DNA of 64,000 nucleotides from Closterium sp. NIES-65 (GCA_948144175.1 CANXME010001461.1:744001-808000), one strand, 5' to 3'. Positions 15,765-26,871 are shown, counted from the stretch's first letter. Program-made: numbers and translations. Notes: generated by a model from the letters alone, not told the origin.

Positions 15765-18700
15765 TCAAGAAGTAAGTAAGTGAGAAACAGTCGGCACAAG
15801 GCCTAGAAGAGTGCAAAAACGCTGATGGTCAACAGGCGGAAGCGCCTTGGTGAACACATCAGCAGTGTTGGCCTCAGTGGCCACGTAACGCAGAAGAAGC
15901 TGACCACGCTGCTGTAGCTCTCGAGCTAGAAAGTAACGCAGAGCAATGTGCTTCGTCCTGTGCTCCAGTCTGTGCTCCTGGCACAAGGCAATGGTTGCCT
16001 TGTTGTCGACGTACAGCACTGGAGGAGAACGAGGCTGCTCTCCAAGGTCAGTCAGCAGGTAGGTGAGCCAGCGAAGCTCCTGGGCAGCCATGGCCGTGGC
16101 GTAGATCTCAGCCTCACAGCTGGAGCTGAGAACAGAAGAAGAACGAGTAGAACGCCAACAGACAGAGCCAGAGCCAAGACTGAAGGTGTAACCCTGAGAC
16201 GACCGCTGAGTAGCCTGGTCGTCTGCCCAAGAAGCGTCTAAGTGCCCAGTGAGAACAGGCCGGTCTCGCCCTCCAAGCACTAGCCCCATGCCCGACGTAC
16301 TGCACAAGTAGCGCAACACCCTCTTAGCTGCATCCATGTGCTCCTTCCGGTGACGGCCGGGAGCAACATAGCGTGCTAAGATGCTGAGAGGGTATGCTAG
16401 GTCAGGTCGAGTGCAGGTCATCAGGTACATGAGGCAGCCCACAAGCTCTGGATACGGACCACTCGACTCTACGGACTCATCCGAAGGCAGAGCTGAGAGC
16501 GAGTGACCCGTAGGCAGAGGAGTGGACTGAGGCGAGGAGTACGTGAAGCCGAAGCGCTGAAGGACCTGCTGCACCATGTGTGACTGAGTCAGGGTAATGG
16601 TGCGGCGTGCTCTGTCCCGGGTGATCCGCAAGCCAAGATAGCTTGTCAGTTCACCCAGGTCTGTGCACGTGTGTCTCTTCTGCAGCTCGGACTTCACGTG
16701 GGCGAGTGCGGCAGTGCCCGCAGTGGCAAAGACCAAGTCGTCGACGTACACGAGGATGTAGAACGGCGGCAGCGAGGTGTCGGTGCGCAGAAACAACGAC
16801 GGGTCAGCAGTAGAAGGAGCAAACCCAAGAGCCGCAAGTGTAGTCCTCAGTGTGTCGTGCCACTCACGCGGCGCCTGGGGGAGACCGTAGACTGGCCGCC
16901 GGAGGCTCCACTGGGTGCCAGGAGGGAACGACCCAGTGAAGCCAGGTGGGCGGCGCAGCCAGATCTCCTCGTGCAGGCTGCCCTGCAAGAAAGCAGTGCT
17001 GAAGTCAAGAGAGTGGAGCTCGTAGTCATGCTGAGCGGCGACGTGTAGCAGAACCCGAAGAGTGGTCATCTTCGGGGTCGGGGAGAAGGTCTGGAAGAAG
17101 TCAACTCCCTCTCGCTGACTGAAGCCTCGTGCAACGTAACGCGCCTTGAAGACAGGCGGAGAGCCCGGCGGCCGCTTCACCCTGAAAATCCACATGCCAC
17201 TGACGATGTTCGCCCCAGGTGGGGGAACCTCGTCGACGTAGGTGCCTGTGGACTTCCAGGAAGCCATCTCTGTGTCCATGGCTGACTGCCACTGAGAGGA
17301 GTAGGGACCGGCCATCGCCTCTGCGTAAGAGCGTGGGGTCGGGATGTCTGGTGCATCCGGGTCTCCCTCAGGGGCAACAAGCATGGACACGAGATGGGGC
17401 AAAGCAGCGGCAAGGCAACCAAACTCCTCCTTCCTGTCCTCAAGGACGTCCGTGCCAAGAGCACACTCACCCCCGACGGACGGAGGACAGGCAGACCCAG
17501 ACTCAGCAACAAGACTCGCTGCGTAGTCTAGACGACACGCAGCTGCAAAGTCGACAAGCTCAGTGACTAGGGCAGACGCAGCAGCGGACTCAAAGGAAGG
17601 GTCAGTGACAACCTTAGCCAGGAGACGTGTGACAGTAGGACTGGCAGCACGAAGGGAGTCTGACTCCGGGTCAGCAAGAGCAGGAAGAGAGGACGCAGGA
17701 GGCGACGGGAGAGCAACACGCTGCGGAGCAGTGGACTGACGAAGCGCCATCCGGTGCGTGCCTGGGACAGCAGGAGGACGCTCACGCGGGACACGAATAC
17801 CAGTGGTAGCAGCTCGAACAGGCGACGCTCGACGAGACGCAGATGACACAGGACGTGACGCAGGCTCACGTCGCTCAGCAAGACCGTCAGTCGGACCAGT
17901 GTAAGGAGCAGGCACAGGGAGTGGGGAGGCAGGCGGTAACTGTGGCTGTGACTGGACAAACGGCGGACACTCTAAGGCGAGAGGAGAACAAGGAGGAGGA
18001 GGCTGACCAAGAACCTGCTGAAGGAGCGGAACGAAGTACGGTCGTGGCCGTGCAGCAGCTCTCGAACCAGCAGAGACACCAGCGGCAGCAGCAGCACCTC
18101 GAGAAGCAGCAGCACCTCCAGCACCAGGGTCCGCAGCACCTCCAGCAGCACCGCCAGCAGCAGCAGCACCTCCAGCAGCACCGCCAGCAGCAGCAGTACC
18201 TCCAGCAGCACCGCCAGCAGCAGCTGCACCTCCAGCACCAGGGTCCGTAGCACCCACAGCAGCTCCAACGCCCGGGTCCTCAGTACTAGCAGCACCTCCA
18301 GCAGCACCGCCAGCAGTAGTAGCACCTCCAGCAGCACCGCCAGCAGCAGCAGCACCTCCAGCACCAGGGTCCGTAGCACCCGCAGCAGCGTCAACTCCGG
18401 AGACCCCAGCACCAGCAGCTCCACTACGGAGACTGATGTGCCGAGCGTACCACTCTCGAAGCTGAGGGGAAGAGGGCGGCTCCCGCCGTGGTGGGGAAAC
18501 ACGAGTACCAACTCCAGCAGCACCACGAGCCCGAGACTCACCCCGCCGGAGGCTGCAGTACCGTGAGTACCACTCACGCAGCTGCTGCGAAGAGGGAGGT
18601 CCTCCAGGCGCCTCACAGTCAACTGCAACACCACCAGGCTCAGCACCCCCAGGCTCAGCAACTCCAGGCGCAGCACCCCCAGACTCAACAACGCCAGGCT

Positions 18701-18800
18701 CAGTACCCCCAGACCCAGCACCCCCAGGCTCAGCACCCCCACGATCAGCACCCCCAGACTCAGCACCCCCAATCGCACTGTAGGTAAAGCTGCAGGTCAT
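15765..18800 (-). CDS. CopA-2 RT and RNase H with a new N-terminus created by deletion
   Basis: An uninterrupted 1011-codon frame. Residues 1-10 (MTCSFTYSAI) come from the gag start region read in a different frame; the deletion join then continues into the pol linker, a long Gly/Ala/Pro-rich tract (GGAEPGG and AAAGGAAGG repeats). RT starts near residue 500 (SQWQSAMDTEMASWKSTGTYV) and is complete, with RRPPGFTGSFPPG and YVDDLVFATA. RNase H follows (DASWADDQ, SSCEAEIYATAMA, YVDNKATIALC, ANTADVFTKALPP). No inactivating change is visible in RT-RNase H. Gag, protease and integrase would have to be supplied by another copy. Whether the ATG at 18800 is used is unknown. Confidence 0.85.
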   Translation of the reverse strand: MTCSFTYSAIGGAESGGADRGGAEPGGAGSGGTEPGVVESGGAAPGVAEPGGAEPGGVAVDCEAPGGPPSSQQLREWYSRYCSLRRGESRARGAAGVGTRVSPPRREPPSSPQLREWYARHISLRSGAAGAGVSGVDAAAGATDPGAGGAAAAGGAAGGATTAGGAAGGAASTEDPGVGAAVGATDPGAGGAAAAGGAAGGTAAAGGAAGGAAAAGGAAGGAADPGAGGAAASRGAAAAAGVSAGSRAAARPRPYFVPLLQQVLGQPPPPCSPLALECPPFVQSQPQLPPASPLPVPAPYTGPTDGLAERREPASRPVSSASRRASPVRAATTGIRVPRERPPAVPGTHRMALRQSTAPQRVALPSPPASSLPALADPESDSLRAASPTVTRLLAKVVTDPSFESAAASALVTELVDFAAACRLDYAASLVAESGSACPPSVGGECALGTDVLEDRKEEFGCLAAALPHLVSMLVAPEGDPDAPDIPTPRSYAEAMAGPYSSQWQSAMDTEMASWKSTGTYVDEVPPPGANIVSGMWIFRVKRPPGSPPVFKARYVARGFSQREGVDFFQTFSPTPKMTTLRVLLHVAAQHDYELHSLDFSTAFLQGSLHEEIWLRRPPGFTGSFPPGTQWSLRRPVYGLPQAPREWHDTLRTTLAALGFAPSTADPSLFLRTDTSLPPFYILVYVDDLVFATAGTAALAHVKSELQKRHTCTDLGELTSYLGLRITRDRARRTITLTQSHMVQQVLQRFGFTYSSPQSTPLPTGHSLSALPSDESVESSGPYPELVGCLMYLMTCTRPDLAYPLSILARYVAPGRHRKEHMDAAKRVLRYLCSTSGMGLVLGGRDRPVLTGHLDASWADDQATQRSSQGYTFSLGSGSVCWRSTRSSSVLSSSCEAEIYATAMAAQELRWLTYLLTDLGEQPRSPPVLYVDNKATIALCQEHRLEHRTKHIALRYFLARELQQRGQLLLRYVATEANTADVFTKALPPVDHQRFCTLLGLVPTVSHLLTS
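18060..18780 (-). repeat. Minisatellites in the CopA-2 pol linker
   Basis: Two blocks of GC-rich tandem units: 12-15 bp units of the type CTCAGCACCCCCAGG (~18600-18780), encoding GGAEP, and CAGCAGCACCTCCAGCACC-type units (~18080-18400), encoding Ala/Gly repeats. Similar blocks sit at the same place in CopA-3, CopA-4 and CopA-6. They create long spurious antisense ORFs. Confidence 0.85.
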
Positions 18801-18867
18801 CTACCCAGACCTCAAAGTCAATGGCCCGACCCTCAGTGTCAAAAGCGAGAACACTGGGGGTGGCCAT
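18760..18867 (-). pseudogene. CopA-2 gag stub (35 codons)
   Basis: Starts MATPSVLAFDTEGRAIDF and matches the gag N-terminus of CopA-3 and CopA-5 (VWVDDLQLFLQCD). After QCD it runs into the pol linker in the wrong frame, giving WGC and a TGA. The join shows that gag codon ~32 is fused directly to the linker between integrase and RT. Confidence 0.85.
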
Positions 18868-19945
18868 GACAGCAGTAGGCTAGAAGTGCTAACTGTAGGA
18901 CAGGGGCAGTGCAGTGACAGAAGCGCTGCTCTCACCAGACAGGGCGGTTTGGGCAGCTCAGCAGCACAGCAGCACGTCAACACGGTGGCTCGGGCGACTC
19001 GGGCGGCTCAGCAGCAACTGCGGCTCGGCGGCACCAGCGGCTCGGCTCCTCTGCGGCTCAGGCGGCTCGGGCAGCTTGGGCGGCTCGGGCGGCTCGGGCG
19101 GTTCGGGCGGCTCGGGCGGCTCGGGCGGAACGGACGGCTCGGGCGGCTTGGGCGGCTCGGGCGGCTCGGGTGGCTCGGTAGGGCGGTGGGGCCGCAGCGA
19201 AGGGCGGCGGGGCCGCAGCGAATGGCGGCAGGGCCGCAAGGTAGGCGGCGGGGTCGCAGCGAGAGGGGCGGCGGGGCCGTAGCGAGAGGGGCAGCGGGGC
19301 CGCAGCGAAGGGCGGCAGAGCCGCAAGGTAGGCGGCGGGGCCGCAGCGAGAGGGGCGGCGGGGCCGCAGCGAAGGGCGGCGGAGCCGCAGGGTAGGCGGC
19401 GGGGCCGCAGCGAGAGGGGCGGCGGGGCCGTAGCGAAGGGCGGCGGGGCCGCAGAGAAGGGCGGCGGGGCCGCAGCGAAGGGCGGCGGGGCCGCAGCGAA
19501 GGGTGGCGGGGCCGTAGCGAAGGGCGGCGGGGCCTTAGGGAAGGGCGGCGGGGCCGCAGTGAAGGGCGGCGGGGCCGCAGCGAAGGGCGGCGGGGCCGCA
19601 GCGAAGGGCGGCGGGGCCGCAGCGAAGGGCGGCGGGGCCGTAGTGAAGGGCGGCAGGGCCGCAGCGAAGGGCGGCGGGGACGCAGCGAAGGGCGGCGGGG
19701 CTGGGATAGGGCGGCGCCGGGGCCGTAGGGCGAGGCGACGGGGCCGTAGGGCTAGGCGAAAGGGCCGCTAGGACGATGGGGCCGCCAGGGCGACGGGGCC
19801 GCTAGGGTGACGGGGCCGCTAGGGCGGCGCGACGCAGTGAGAGAGAGGAGCGCGACTCGGGCTGAGCGCGCTCCGGGCAGGAAAAAAAAAAGTCGATGTG
19901 GTGGGCCCTAGGCACAGTTCCCACTAGGGATCCTGCTCGATACCA
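18868..19945 (-). repeat. CopA-2 leader with GC-rich minisatellite arrays and primer site
   Basis: Between the primer site and gag. ~19046-19176 is a tandem array of a 9-bp unit (GGCTCGGGC). ~19190-19700 is an array of ~21-bp units of the form GGCGGCGGGGCCGCAGCGAAG. The primer site TGGTATCGAGCAGG (reverse complement ending 19945) is close to the initiator-Met-tRNA type. The arrays are strongly G-rich on one strand and could form quadruplexes; they contain only spurious ORFs. Confidence 0.85.
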
Positions 19946-20066
19946 TGAGAAAATTGAAACGAGAATGATTGACTAAGGAACGAAAGTGATACAAATATGG
20001 AACCCTAGAAATGTGTACCCCATATAGGCTACCCCACTATAGCCTACACAACATTATAATTTGACA
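19946..20066 (-). repeat. CopA-2 5' LTR (121 bp)
   Basis: In element sense TGTCAAATTATAATGT .. CAATTTTCTCA, directly followed by the primer site. It is more like the CopA-3 LTR in its GTGTAGGCTATAGTGGGGTAGCC segment than its own 3' partner is. Confidence 0.8.
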
Positions 20067-20159
20067 ATCCAGGCTCAAGGGAAATTATACAAGCCTCGTA
20101 AAAATCCTCCTACCCCCCAGGTGAAGTTGGAAAGCGCTGAGTCAAGTATATGAAATAGT

Positions 20160-22816
20160 GAAGGTATTAAGTTTGATGTACCCTATGATCCTATTAGTGA
20201 GACCCTCTTTGGCTACTCAGTGCAGCAGACACCACTACTCCTCGAGGTGTTATGCAATGGGCGACGCCTCCGGGCACTGGTGGACAGCGGTGCATCTCAC
20301 TCGGTGTGTGACCGCGGAGCATTAGAGAAATTTGGAGAGAAGGCGGAAGGGACCCAGTTTTCAGCAACCATGGTGGACGGTATGAAGCTTCCTATCCACG
20401 GCGAAGCATCACTGCAGCTGCACATAGGTGCGTTGAGGTGGAAGCCGAAGCTACCAGTCACCAACATCAAAGGGTTAGATTTTATCTTGGGGCAAGATTT
20501 TCTGAAGCGGTTCAACCCCGAGATCGATTGGGTCAACAGCAAGGTGTGCATCTACAACAACGGGAAGCGGATAGCACTGCGAAGCTGGACGGATGCAGGG
20601 GACGTACCTTAAACAACACTGGCACGGTTCGAACAGACGGTGAACGAGAGTAACACGGGTTACCTAGCACTGGTCATGGCAGCAGCAGAGGAGGAGAAGC
20701 CGAGTTCCGAGCTCCCTGCAGCAGTAAAGGAGGTCTTGGAGCAATACAAGGATATAATGCCCGACGACCTACCTGCAGGCGTACCTCCAGCACGCACCCA
20801 CGAGCATGAGATCGTGGAGGAACCAGGTGCGAAACCCGTCTCACGTGCACCATACCGACTGAGTCCGACCGAACTGACAGACATGAAGAAACAGATAGAG
20901 TATCTACTGGACAGACAACTGATCCGCCCATCCACCTCTCCCTACGGTGCACCAGTTCTCTTCACTCCAAAACCAGACGGCAGTTTACGGATGTGCATCG
21001 ACTACCGCGCACTGAACAAACAGACAGTTAAAAACAAATATCCCATACCGCGCATCGACGACTTACTGGACCAACTGCGTGGTGCAACAATCTTCTCGAA
21101 GCTGGACCTACGGTCGGGTTACTGGCAGATCAAGATGGCGGATAACTCGATCCACAAGACGGCGTTTCGTATTCGATACGGCTCCTACGAATAATTGGTG
21201 ATGCCGTTCGGACTCTACAACGCACCAGCAACGTTCCAGGCGGAAATGAACCATATTCTTCGGCCCCTGCTGGACGAGTGCGTAGTGGTGTACCTGGACG
21301 ATATCCTCATCTACTCCAAGAACATGAAGGAGCACGTGGAGCATCTACGGAAGGTGTTCGAGATCCTGTGGAAGAATAAGTTCTACGTGAAACTGTCGAA
21401 GAGCGACTTCGCACTAAAGAAGGTGCAGTTTCTCGGGCACATGGTGAGTGCCGAGGGCGTACACGTGGACCCGCGGAAGATCGACGCCGTTAACAAGTGG
21501 AAACTACCGGAGAACGTGAAGGAGTTACAGCAGTTCCTAGGCTTCGCCAACTACTACAACAGGTTCGTGCCGCAGTACGCTAAGATAGCAGCGCCACTGA
21601 CCAACCTACTGAAAAAGGATACGCCCTTCAAATGGGATACTCCTTGTCAGCAAGCCATGGAGAAGCTACAGACAGGACTACAGTGCCAGTACTCATCCTA
21701 CCGGACCCAGACAAGGACAACGTGGTGGAAGCTGACGCTAGTGACCAAGCAGTCGGAGCAGTGCTGATGCAGGATCACGGATGCGGTTTGCAGCCCATCG
21801 CCTACCTCAGTAAGAAGCTACACGGAGCAGAACTAAACTACCCCATTCACGACAAGGAAGCCCTAGCAATAGTCGTAGCCTTCAAAGCGTGGAGGTGTTA
21901 CCTAGAGGGAGCCAGGACCACAGTCTATACTGACCACTGCAGCCTCAAATACCTTAAGTCACAGCCAACGCTCTCACGACGAAAGGTGCGGTGGATGGAT
22001 TTCTTGGAGACCCACTTCCACTACGACATCATCTACAAACCCGGGCTTCACAACAAAGCAGACGCGTTGAGCTGCCCAGGTCATGTAGCAGGCATCCAGC
22101 TCGACGGGATGAACCCTCTACTCAAGGGTCTATTCCAACATGGGTACTCCGTGGACGGCGAGACAGCAACGGCAGAGAAACAGGAGCTGTTACAGTGGGA
22201 GAAAGACCTAGCGGTAAGGAAGGGTTCAGGAAAGATTTGGGTACCGAATTACGCCCCGCTACGGCAGATCCTATTAGAGGAATTTCACGACGTACCATAC
22301 GCGGGACATTTCGGGAGCAACAAGACATTAGCGGGAATAGCAAAGTATTACTACTGGCCTCGGATGGCAGCAGAAGTGCAGCAGTTCGTCACCTCTTGCG
22401 ACACGTACCAGCGGATTACTTTAGCCTCTACCCGTACTGGAGCAGCCATGGCAGGTCGTTAGTCTCGACTTCATCACAGGACTTCCCTCGACCTCACGGG
22501 GACATGATTCCATCCTCGTAGTCATGGATAAGTTCTCCAAAATGGGACACTTCATACTGACCAACGCCACCGCCATAGCTGAAGCAACTACTCGCCTCTT
22601 CTTCGACCGCATAATCACCATCCACGGCATCCCCGCTACACTCATCTCAGACAAAGACCCCAAATTCACGAATAAGTTCTGGAAGGAACTCATGGGATTA
22701 TTAGGGACTAAACTTGCAATGTCCTCAGCATACCACCCATAGAATGACAGACAGACCGAGCGACTCAATCAGGTGGTTGAACAGTTACTGCGCACAGCTT
22801 GCAAAGACGACGTCAG
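20160..22816 (+). pseudogene. Gyp-1 pol: protease, RT, RNase H, integrase N-part
   Basis: Protease motif VDSGASHSVCDRG near 20280. A TAA at 20610 interrupts before RT. RT runs from ~20880 ([48 protein letters not shown]); a TAA at 21192-21194 replaces the conserved Trp before LVMPFGL. YLDD is intact at 21291-21302. RNase H (VEADASDQAVGAVL, VYTDHCSLKYL) follows after a frameshift near 21665-21700. Integrase has the HHCC zinc region (GHFGSNKTL..) with the last Cys changed (CDTYQR) and a ~31-bp deletion after it, then DKDPKFTNKFW, and a TAG at 22740 before the catalytic Glu. It continues at 30335 beyond CopA-3. Confidence 0.88.
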
Positions 22817-22947
22817 TGAGAAAACTGAAACGAGAATGATTGAACTATGAATGAACTGAGTACAAGTGCTAACCCTAATTGGGTTGTACCCCTTATGGGC
22901 TACCCTACTATAGCCTACACAATAAGCACAAGCTATATGTTCTGACA
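22817..22947 (-). repeat. CopA-3 3' LTR (131 bp)
   Basis: In element sense TGTCAGAACATATAGC .. CAGTTTTCTCA. The polypurine tract is the reverse complement of CACCCCCATAGG (22948-22959). Confidence 0.92.
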
Positions 22948-23157
22948 CACCCCCATAGGCTTAGTGGGGGAGAACAAGGGGTCACAAGACCAGTCAAGCC
23001 AAGCAAAGCAAAGCAAGCTCAGGGTGGATCACAAAGTCACCACACATTCTGAGCACAAGTTCAAGGCCACAAGGCCAGTTCACATGCAGGAGTACATATA
23101 TATAAAGGACTAGACAAGCAAGAGCAGATGTATATGTATGAAACAGTACAAGCAAGG

Positions 23158-24303
23158 TCAAGAGGTAAGTAAGTGAGGCAAGACAGGCACAGGACCCAGC
23201 TGCGTGCAGCAACGCTGATGATCACAAGGCGCAAGTGCCTTGGTGAAGACATCAGCAGTGTTGGCCTCAGAGGCCACGTACACAAGCCGCAACTGACCAC
23301 GCTGCTGTAGCTCACGAGCAAGAAAGTAGCGAAGAGCAATGTGCTTTGTTCCGTGCTCCAGTCTTTGCTCTCGACACAAGGCCAGCATGGCCTTGTTGTC
23401 TACGTACAGGACTGGAGAAGAACGAGGCGACTCTCCAAGGTCGGTCAGCAGGTAGGTGAGCCAGCGAAGCTCCTGAGCAGCCATGGCCCCGGCGTAGATC
23501 TCAGCCTCACAACTGGAGCCGAGAACAAAAGACGAGCGAGTAGCCCGCCACGAGACAGAGCCGGAACCAAGGCTGAAGGTGTAGCCCTGTGACGACCGCT
23601 GCGTAGCCTGGTCGTCAGCCCAAGAAGCGTCCGCGTGCCCAGTAAAGACCACTGGACTCCGCCCTCCAAGCACTAGCCCCATGCCCGACGTACTGCACAA
23701 GTAGCGCAACACCCTCTTGGCTGCAGCCATGTGCTCTGGTTGGTGTCTACCAGGAGCAACATAGCGTGCGAGAATGCTAAGAGGGTATGCAAGGTCAGGT
23801 CGTGTGCAGGTCATCAGGTACATGAGGCAGCCAACAAGCTTTGGATACGGGCCACTTGACTCTATAGACTCATCCGAAGGCAGAGCAAAGAGCGGATGGC
23901 GAGTAGGCAGAGGAGTGGCCTGAGGCGAGGAGTACGTGAAGCCGAAGCGCTGAAGGACCTGCTGCACCATGTGTGACTGAGTCAGAGTAATGGTGCGCTG
24001 TGCTCTGTCCCGGGTGATCTGCAAGCCAAGATAGCTGCGCAGTTCACCCAGGTCTGTGCACGTGTGTCTCTTCTGCACCTCCGACTTCACGTGGGCGAGT
24101 CCAGCAGTGTCAGCTGTGGCAAAGACCAAATCGTCGACGCACACGAGGATGTAGAACGGCGGCAGAGAGGTGTCGGTGCGCAGAAACAGCGACGGGTCGG
24201 CAGTAGAAGGAGCAAACCCAAGAGCCGCAAGCGTAGTCCTCAGTGTGTCGTGCCACTCACGTGGCGCCTGGCGGAGACCGTAGACTGGACGCCAGAGACT
24301 CCA
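23158..24303 (-). pseudogene. CopA-3 RT C-half and RNase H
   Basis: Copia RT palm and RNase H in one frame after a stop near 24304 (GTFPPGT then TAG, where CopA-2 reads GTQWSLRRP). The catalytic motif reads CVDD: the Tyr codon of YVDD is TGC (reverse complement at 24139-24141). RNase H is complete (DASWADDQ, SSCEAEIYAGAMA, YVDNKAMLALC, ANTADVFTKALAP) and ends LLTS with a TGA at 23158. RT activity is doubtful because of the stop and the altered motif. Confidence 0.88.
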
Positions 24304-24672
24304 CTAAGTACCAGGAGGGAAAGTCCCAGTGAAGCCAGGTGGGCGGCGCAGCCAGATCTCCTCGTGCAGGCTGCCCTGCAAGAAAGCTGTGCTGAAGTCG
24401 AGAGAGTGCAGCTCGTAGTCACGGTGAGCAGCAACGTGCAGCAGTACCCGAAGAGTGGTCATCTTCGGGGTGGGAGAGAAGGTCTGAAAGTAGTCAACTC
24501 CCTGTCGCTTACTGAAGCCACGAGCCACGTAACGCGCCTTGAAGACAGGCGGAGAACCCGGCGGCCGCTTCACCCTGAAGATCCACATGCCACTGACGAT
24601 GTTCGCCCCAGGAGGGGGGACAGCATCAACGTAGGTGCCTGTGGACTTCCAGGAAGCCATCTCTGCATCCAT
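24304..24672 (-). pseudogene. CopA-3 RT N-terminal part
   Basis: Begins MDAEMASWKSTGTYVDAVPP after a TAG replacing a Gln codon (SSQW then stop at ~24673-24678). It contains GMWIFRVKRPPGSPPVFKA, RGFSKRQGVDYFQTFSP and the LDFSTAFLQGSLHEEIW region. It ends at the stop before QWSL. Same frame as both neighbours, so the lesions are point mutations. Confidence 0.88.
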
Positions 24673-24678
24673 AGCTGC

Positions 24679-26871
24679 CTACCACTGAGAAGAGTAGGGA
24701 CCGTCTATTGCCTCCGCGTAAGAGCGCGGAGTCGGGATGTCAAGTGCATCCGGGTCTCCCTCAGGGGTAAGCAGTACGGACACGAGATGAGGTGAAGCAG
24801 CGGCCAAGCACTGGAACTCCTCCTGCCTGTCCTCAAGGACGTCCGTGCCAAGGGCACACTCACCCCCGACGGACGGAGGACAGACAGACTCAGACTCAGC
24901 GACAAGACTAGCAGCGTAGTCTAGACGACAGCGAGCAGCAAAGTCGACGAGCTCAGCAACTAAGGCAGACGCAGCAGTGGACTCGAAGGAAGGGTCAGTG
25001 ACGATAGTAGCCAGGAAACGCGTGACAGTAGGACTGGCAGCACGAAGAGAGTCCGACTCCGGGTCGGCAAAAGCAGGAAGAGAGGACGTAGGAGGACAAG
25101 GCAAAGGGGCACGCAGAGGAGCAGTGGACGGACGCAGAGACATCCTGTGCGTGCCAGGGACAGGAGGAGGACGCTGACGCGAACCACGACCACTAGCGCG
25201 AGCAGCACGGACAGTCGACGCAGGGCGAGACGCAGGCTCACGACGCTCAGCAAGACCTCCAATAGGACCAGTGTAGGGAGAAGGAGCAGGCAAAGGGGAG
25301 GTAGGCTGCAACTGTAACTGTGACGGGACTCGCTGTGGACACTCTAAAGAAGGAGGAGGACCAGTAGAAGGCGGAAGACCAAGAACCTGCTGCAGGAGTG
25401 GAACGAAGTACGGTCGAGGCCGCGCAGCGACGCCGGACACAGCAGGTACAACACCAGCACCCCCAGCAGGAGCACCCCCTCCAGCAGCACCTCCAGTAGC
25501 GCCAGAACCTCCAGCAGTACCAGGAGTACCCACAGCAGGACCGCCAGCAGTAGTCTCAGCTCCAACACCCTCAGCAGCACCAGCTCCAGTCGAACCCGCA
25601 GGCCCAGCAGCTCCAGTACTCCCAGTACAAGCACCTCCGGGACCCGCGACAGCAGCACTCTCAGTAGCCGAAGAACCTCCAGCACCAGCAGCACGCCTCC
25701 AGCGCCGGGCAAACCACTCGCGCAGCTCCCGTGGAGAGAGTGGCTCCCGGAGAGACGAAGCACTCGGAGAACCCCCAAGCGGAGCACCTCCAAGCTCAGC
25801 ACCCTCAGGCTCAGCACCCCCAGGCTCAGCACCCCCAGGCTCAGCAACCCCAAGCGCAGTACCCTCAGACTCAGCACCCCCACGCTCAGCACCCCCAGGC
25901 TCAGCACCCCCAGGCTCAGCACCCCCAGTCGCAGCACCCCCAGGCTCAGCACCCCCAGGCTCAGTACCCCCAGTCGCAGCACCCCCAGGCTCAGCACCCT
26001 CAGCAGCACCAGAATCACCAGTGACCTCGACAGGCTCGACTACGTCTACCTGGGACACACCTGAAGGGGACGGACCCTGAGGGGGGAGGGGGTCTACCGG
26101 AGGGGGACCTGGTACAAGGAAGAGCGGCAGCGGGGGGAGGGACGGAGTGCGGTAGGGGGAGAGGCGGTAGTAGGGGACCGACTTGTCAAACGTGATGTCC
26201 TGGGAGGACAGAACACGGCGAGAGGTGGGGTGGTAGAACTGCCACCCAGGCGCGTCAGGGGGGAACCACAGGAAGACGCAAGGAGTAGCACGAGGGGACA
26301 GCTTGTCCGCAGACAAGTCGCGGACAAACGCCCGAGATCCCCAGACCCGGAACGCCGACGCATCGCCAACCTTCCCCGTCGACAGCAAGGCTGGGGAGGT
26401 CTCCGGCCTGGAGACCCTGGGGTGTAGGTTGATCTGATGTGCCGCGTACCTCACCGCAAACGGCCACAGAAAATGGGGAGCAGCCGCATGCATCATAGAC
26501 GTACGAGCGACGTCCATGACCATGCCAATGCGGCGCTCATCAATCCCAATTTGCTGCGGGGAGTCCGGAAGCGTGAAGGTCTGACGGATGCCTCGTGTGC
26601 GACAGTAGGCTCTCAGAAGGCCAGAAGAAAACTCTCCGCCTCTGTCCGAGTGCAGACGCAGAACAAGAAAGTCCGAGCCAAAGCTCTGCCTGAGCTGGAG
26701 ACGAGCTGCGCGGATCCAGTTGATCAGCACCTCAGTGACATCGCCCTTGCTGCGCAAGGGGAAGACTGTGGTGTAACGCGAGTAGTCGAAAACAACGAGC
26801 AGGAAGTAGCGCTCGTGACCCTGTCCACGGACGCGGGCTGGGCCCCACACGTCCATGTGAAGCGTCTGCAA
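24679..26871 (-). pseudogene. CopA-3 integrase and repetitive linker
   Basis: An open 730-codon stretch. Integrase core: LHMDVWGPARV, RLHSDRGGEFSSG, then a catalytic Glu region read QQIGIDERRIG (CopA-5 has QQNGIAERRIG), so two residues beside the Glu differ. The C-terminal integrase domain includes DKLSPRATPCVF and GWQFYHPTSRRV. A long linker of GGAEPGG units follows (25344-26018) and leads into the RT domain. A TAG near 26919 separates it from the pre-integrase domain. Integrase inserts the cDNA into the genome. Confidence 0.87.

Larger units (their letters stand above)
15408..20066 (-). mobile_element. CopA-2: internally deleted Copia element keeping RT-RNase H
   Basis: LTRs at 15408-15533 and 19946-20066, primer site, long repetitive leader, a 35-codon gag stub and a 1011-codon linker-RT-RNase H frame. 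Most of gag, all protease and all integrase are deleted by one join. The two LTRs are strongly divergent from each other (126 and 121 bp, many substitutions and indels), so this is either old or recombinant. No matching target duplication (CAGAA against ATCCA), which also fits recombination. The right flank is gypsy sequence; the left flank is not. Confidence 0.85.

Noticed and set aside
17972..18778. 268-aa ORF of LGVLSLGVL-type repeats
   Set aside because: An out-of-frame translation of the linker minisatellite. Similar artefacts occur at 25344-26018, 35563-36261 and 53329-54363.
19046..19800. Possible CRISPR array (regular repeats)
   Set aside because: Units are contiguous, with no spacers, in a eukaryotic retrotransposon leader. 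They are minisatellites.
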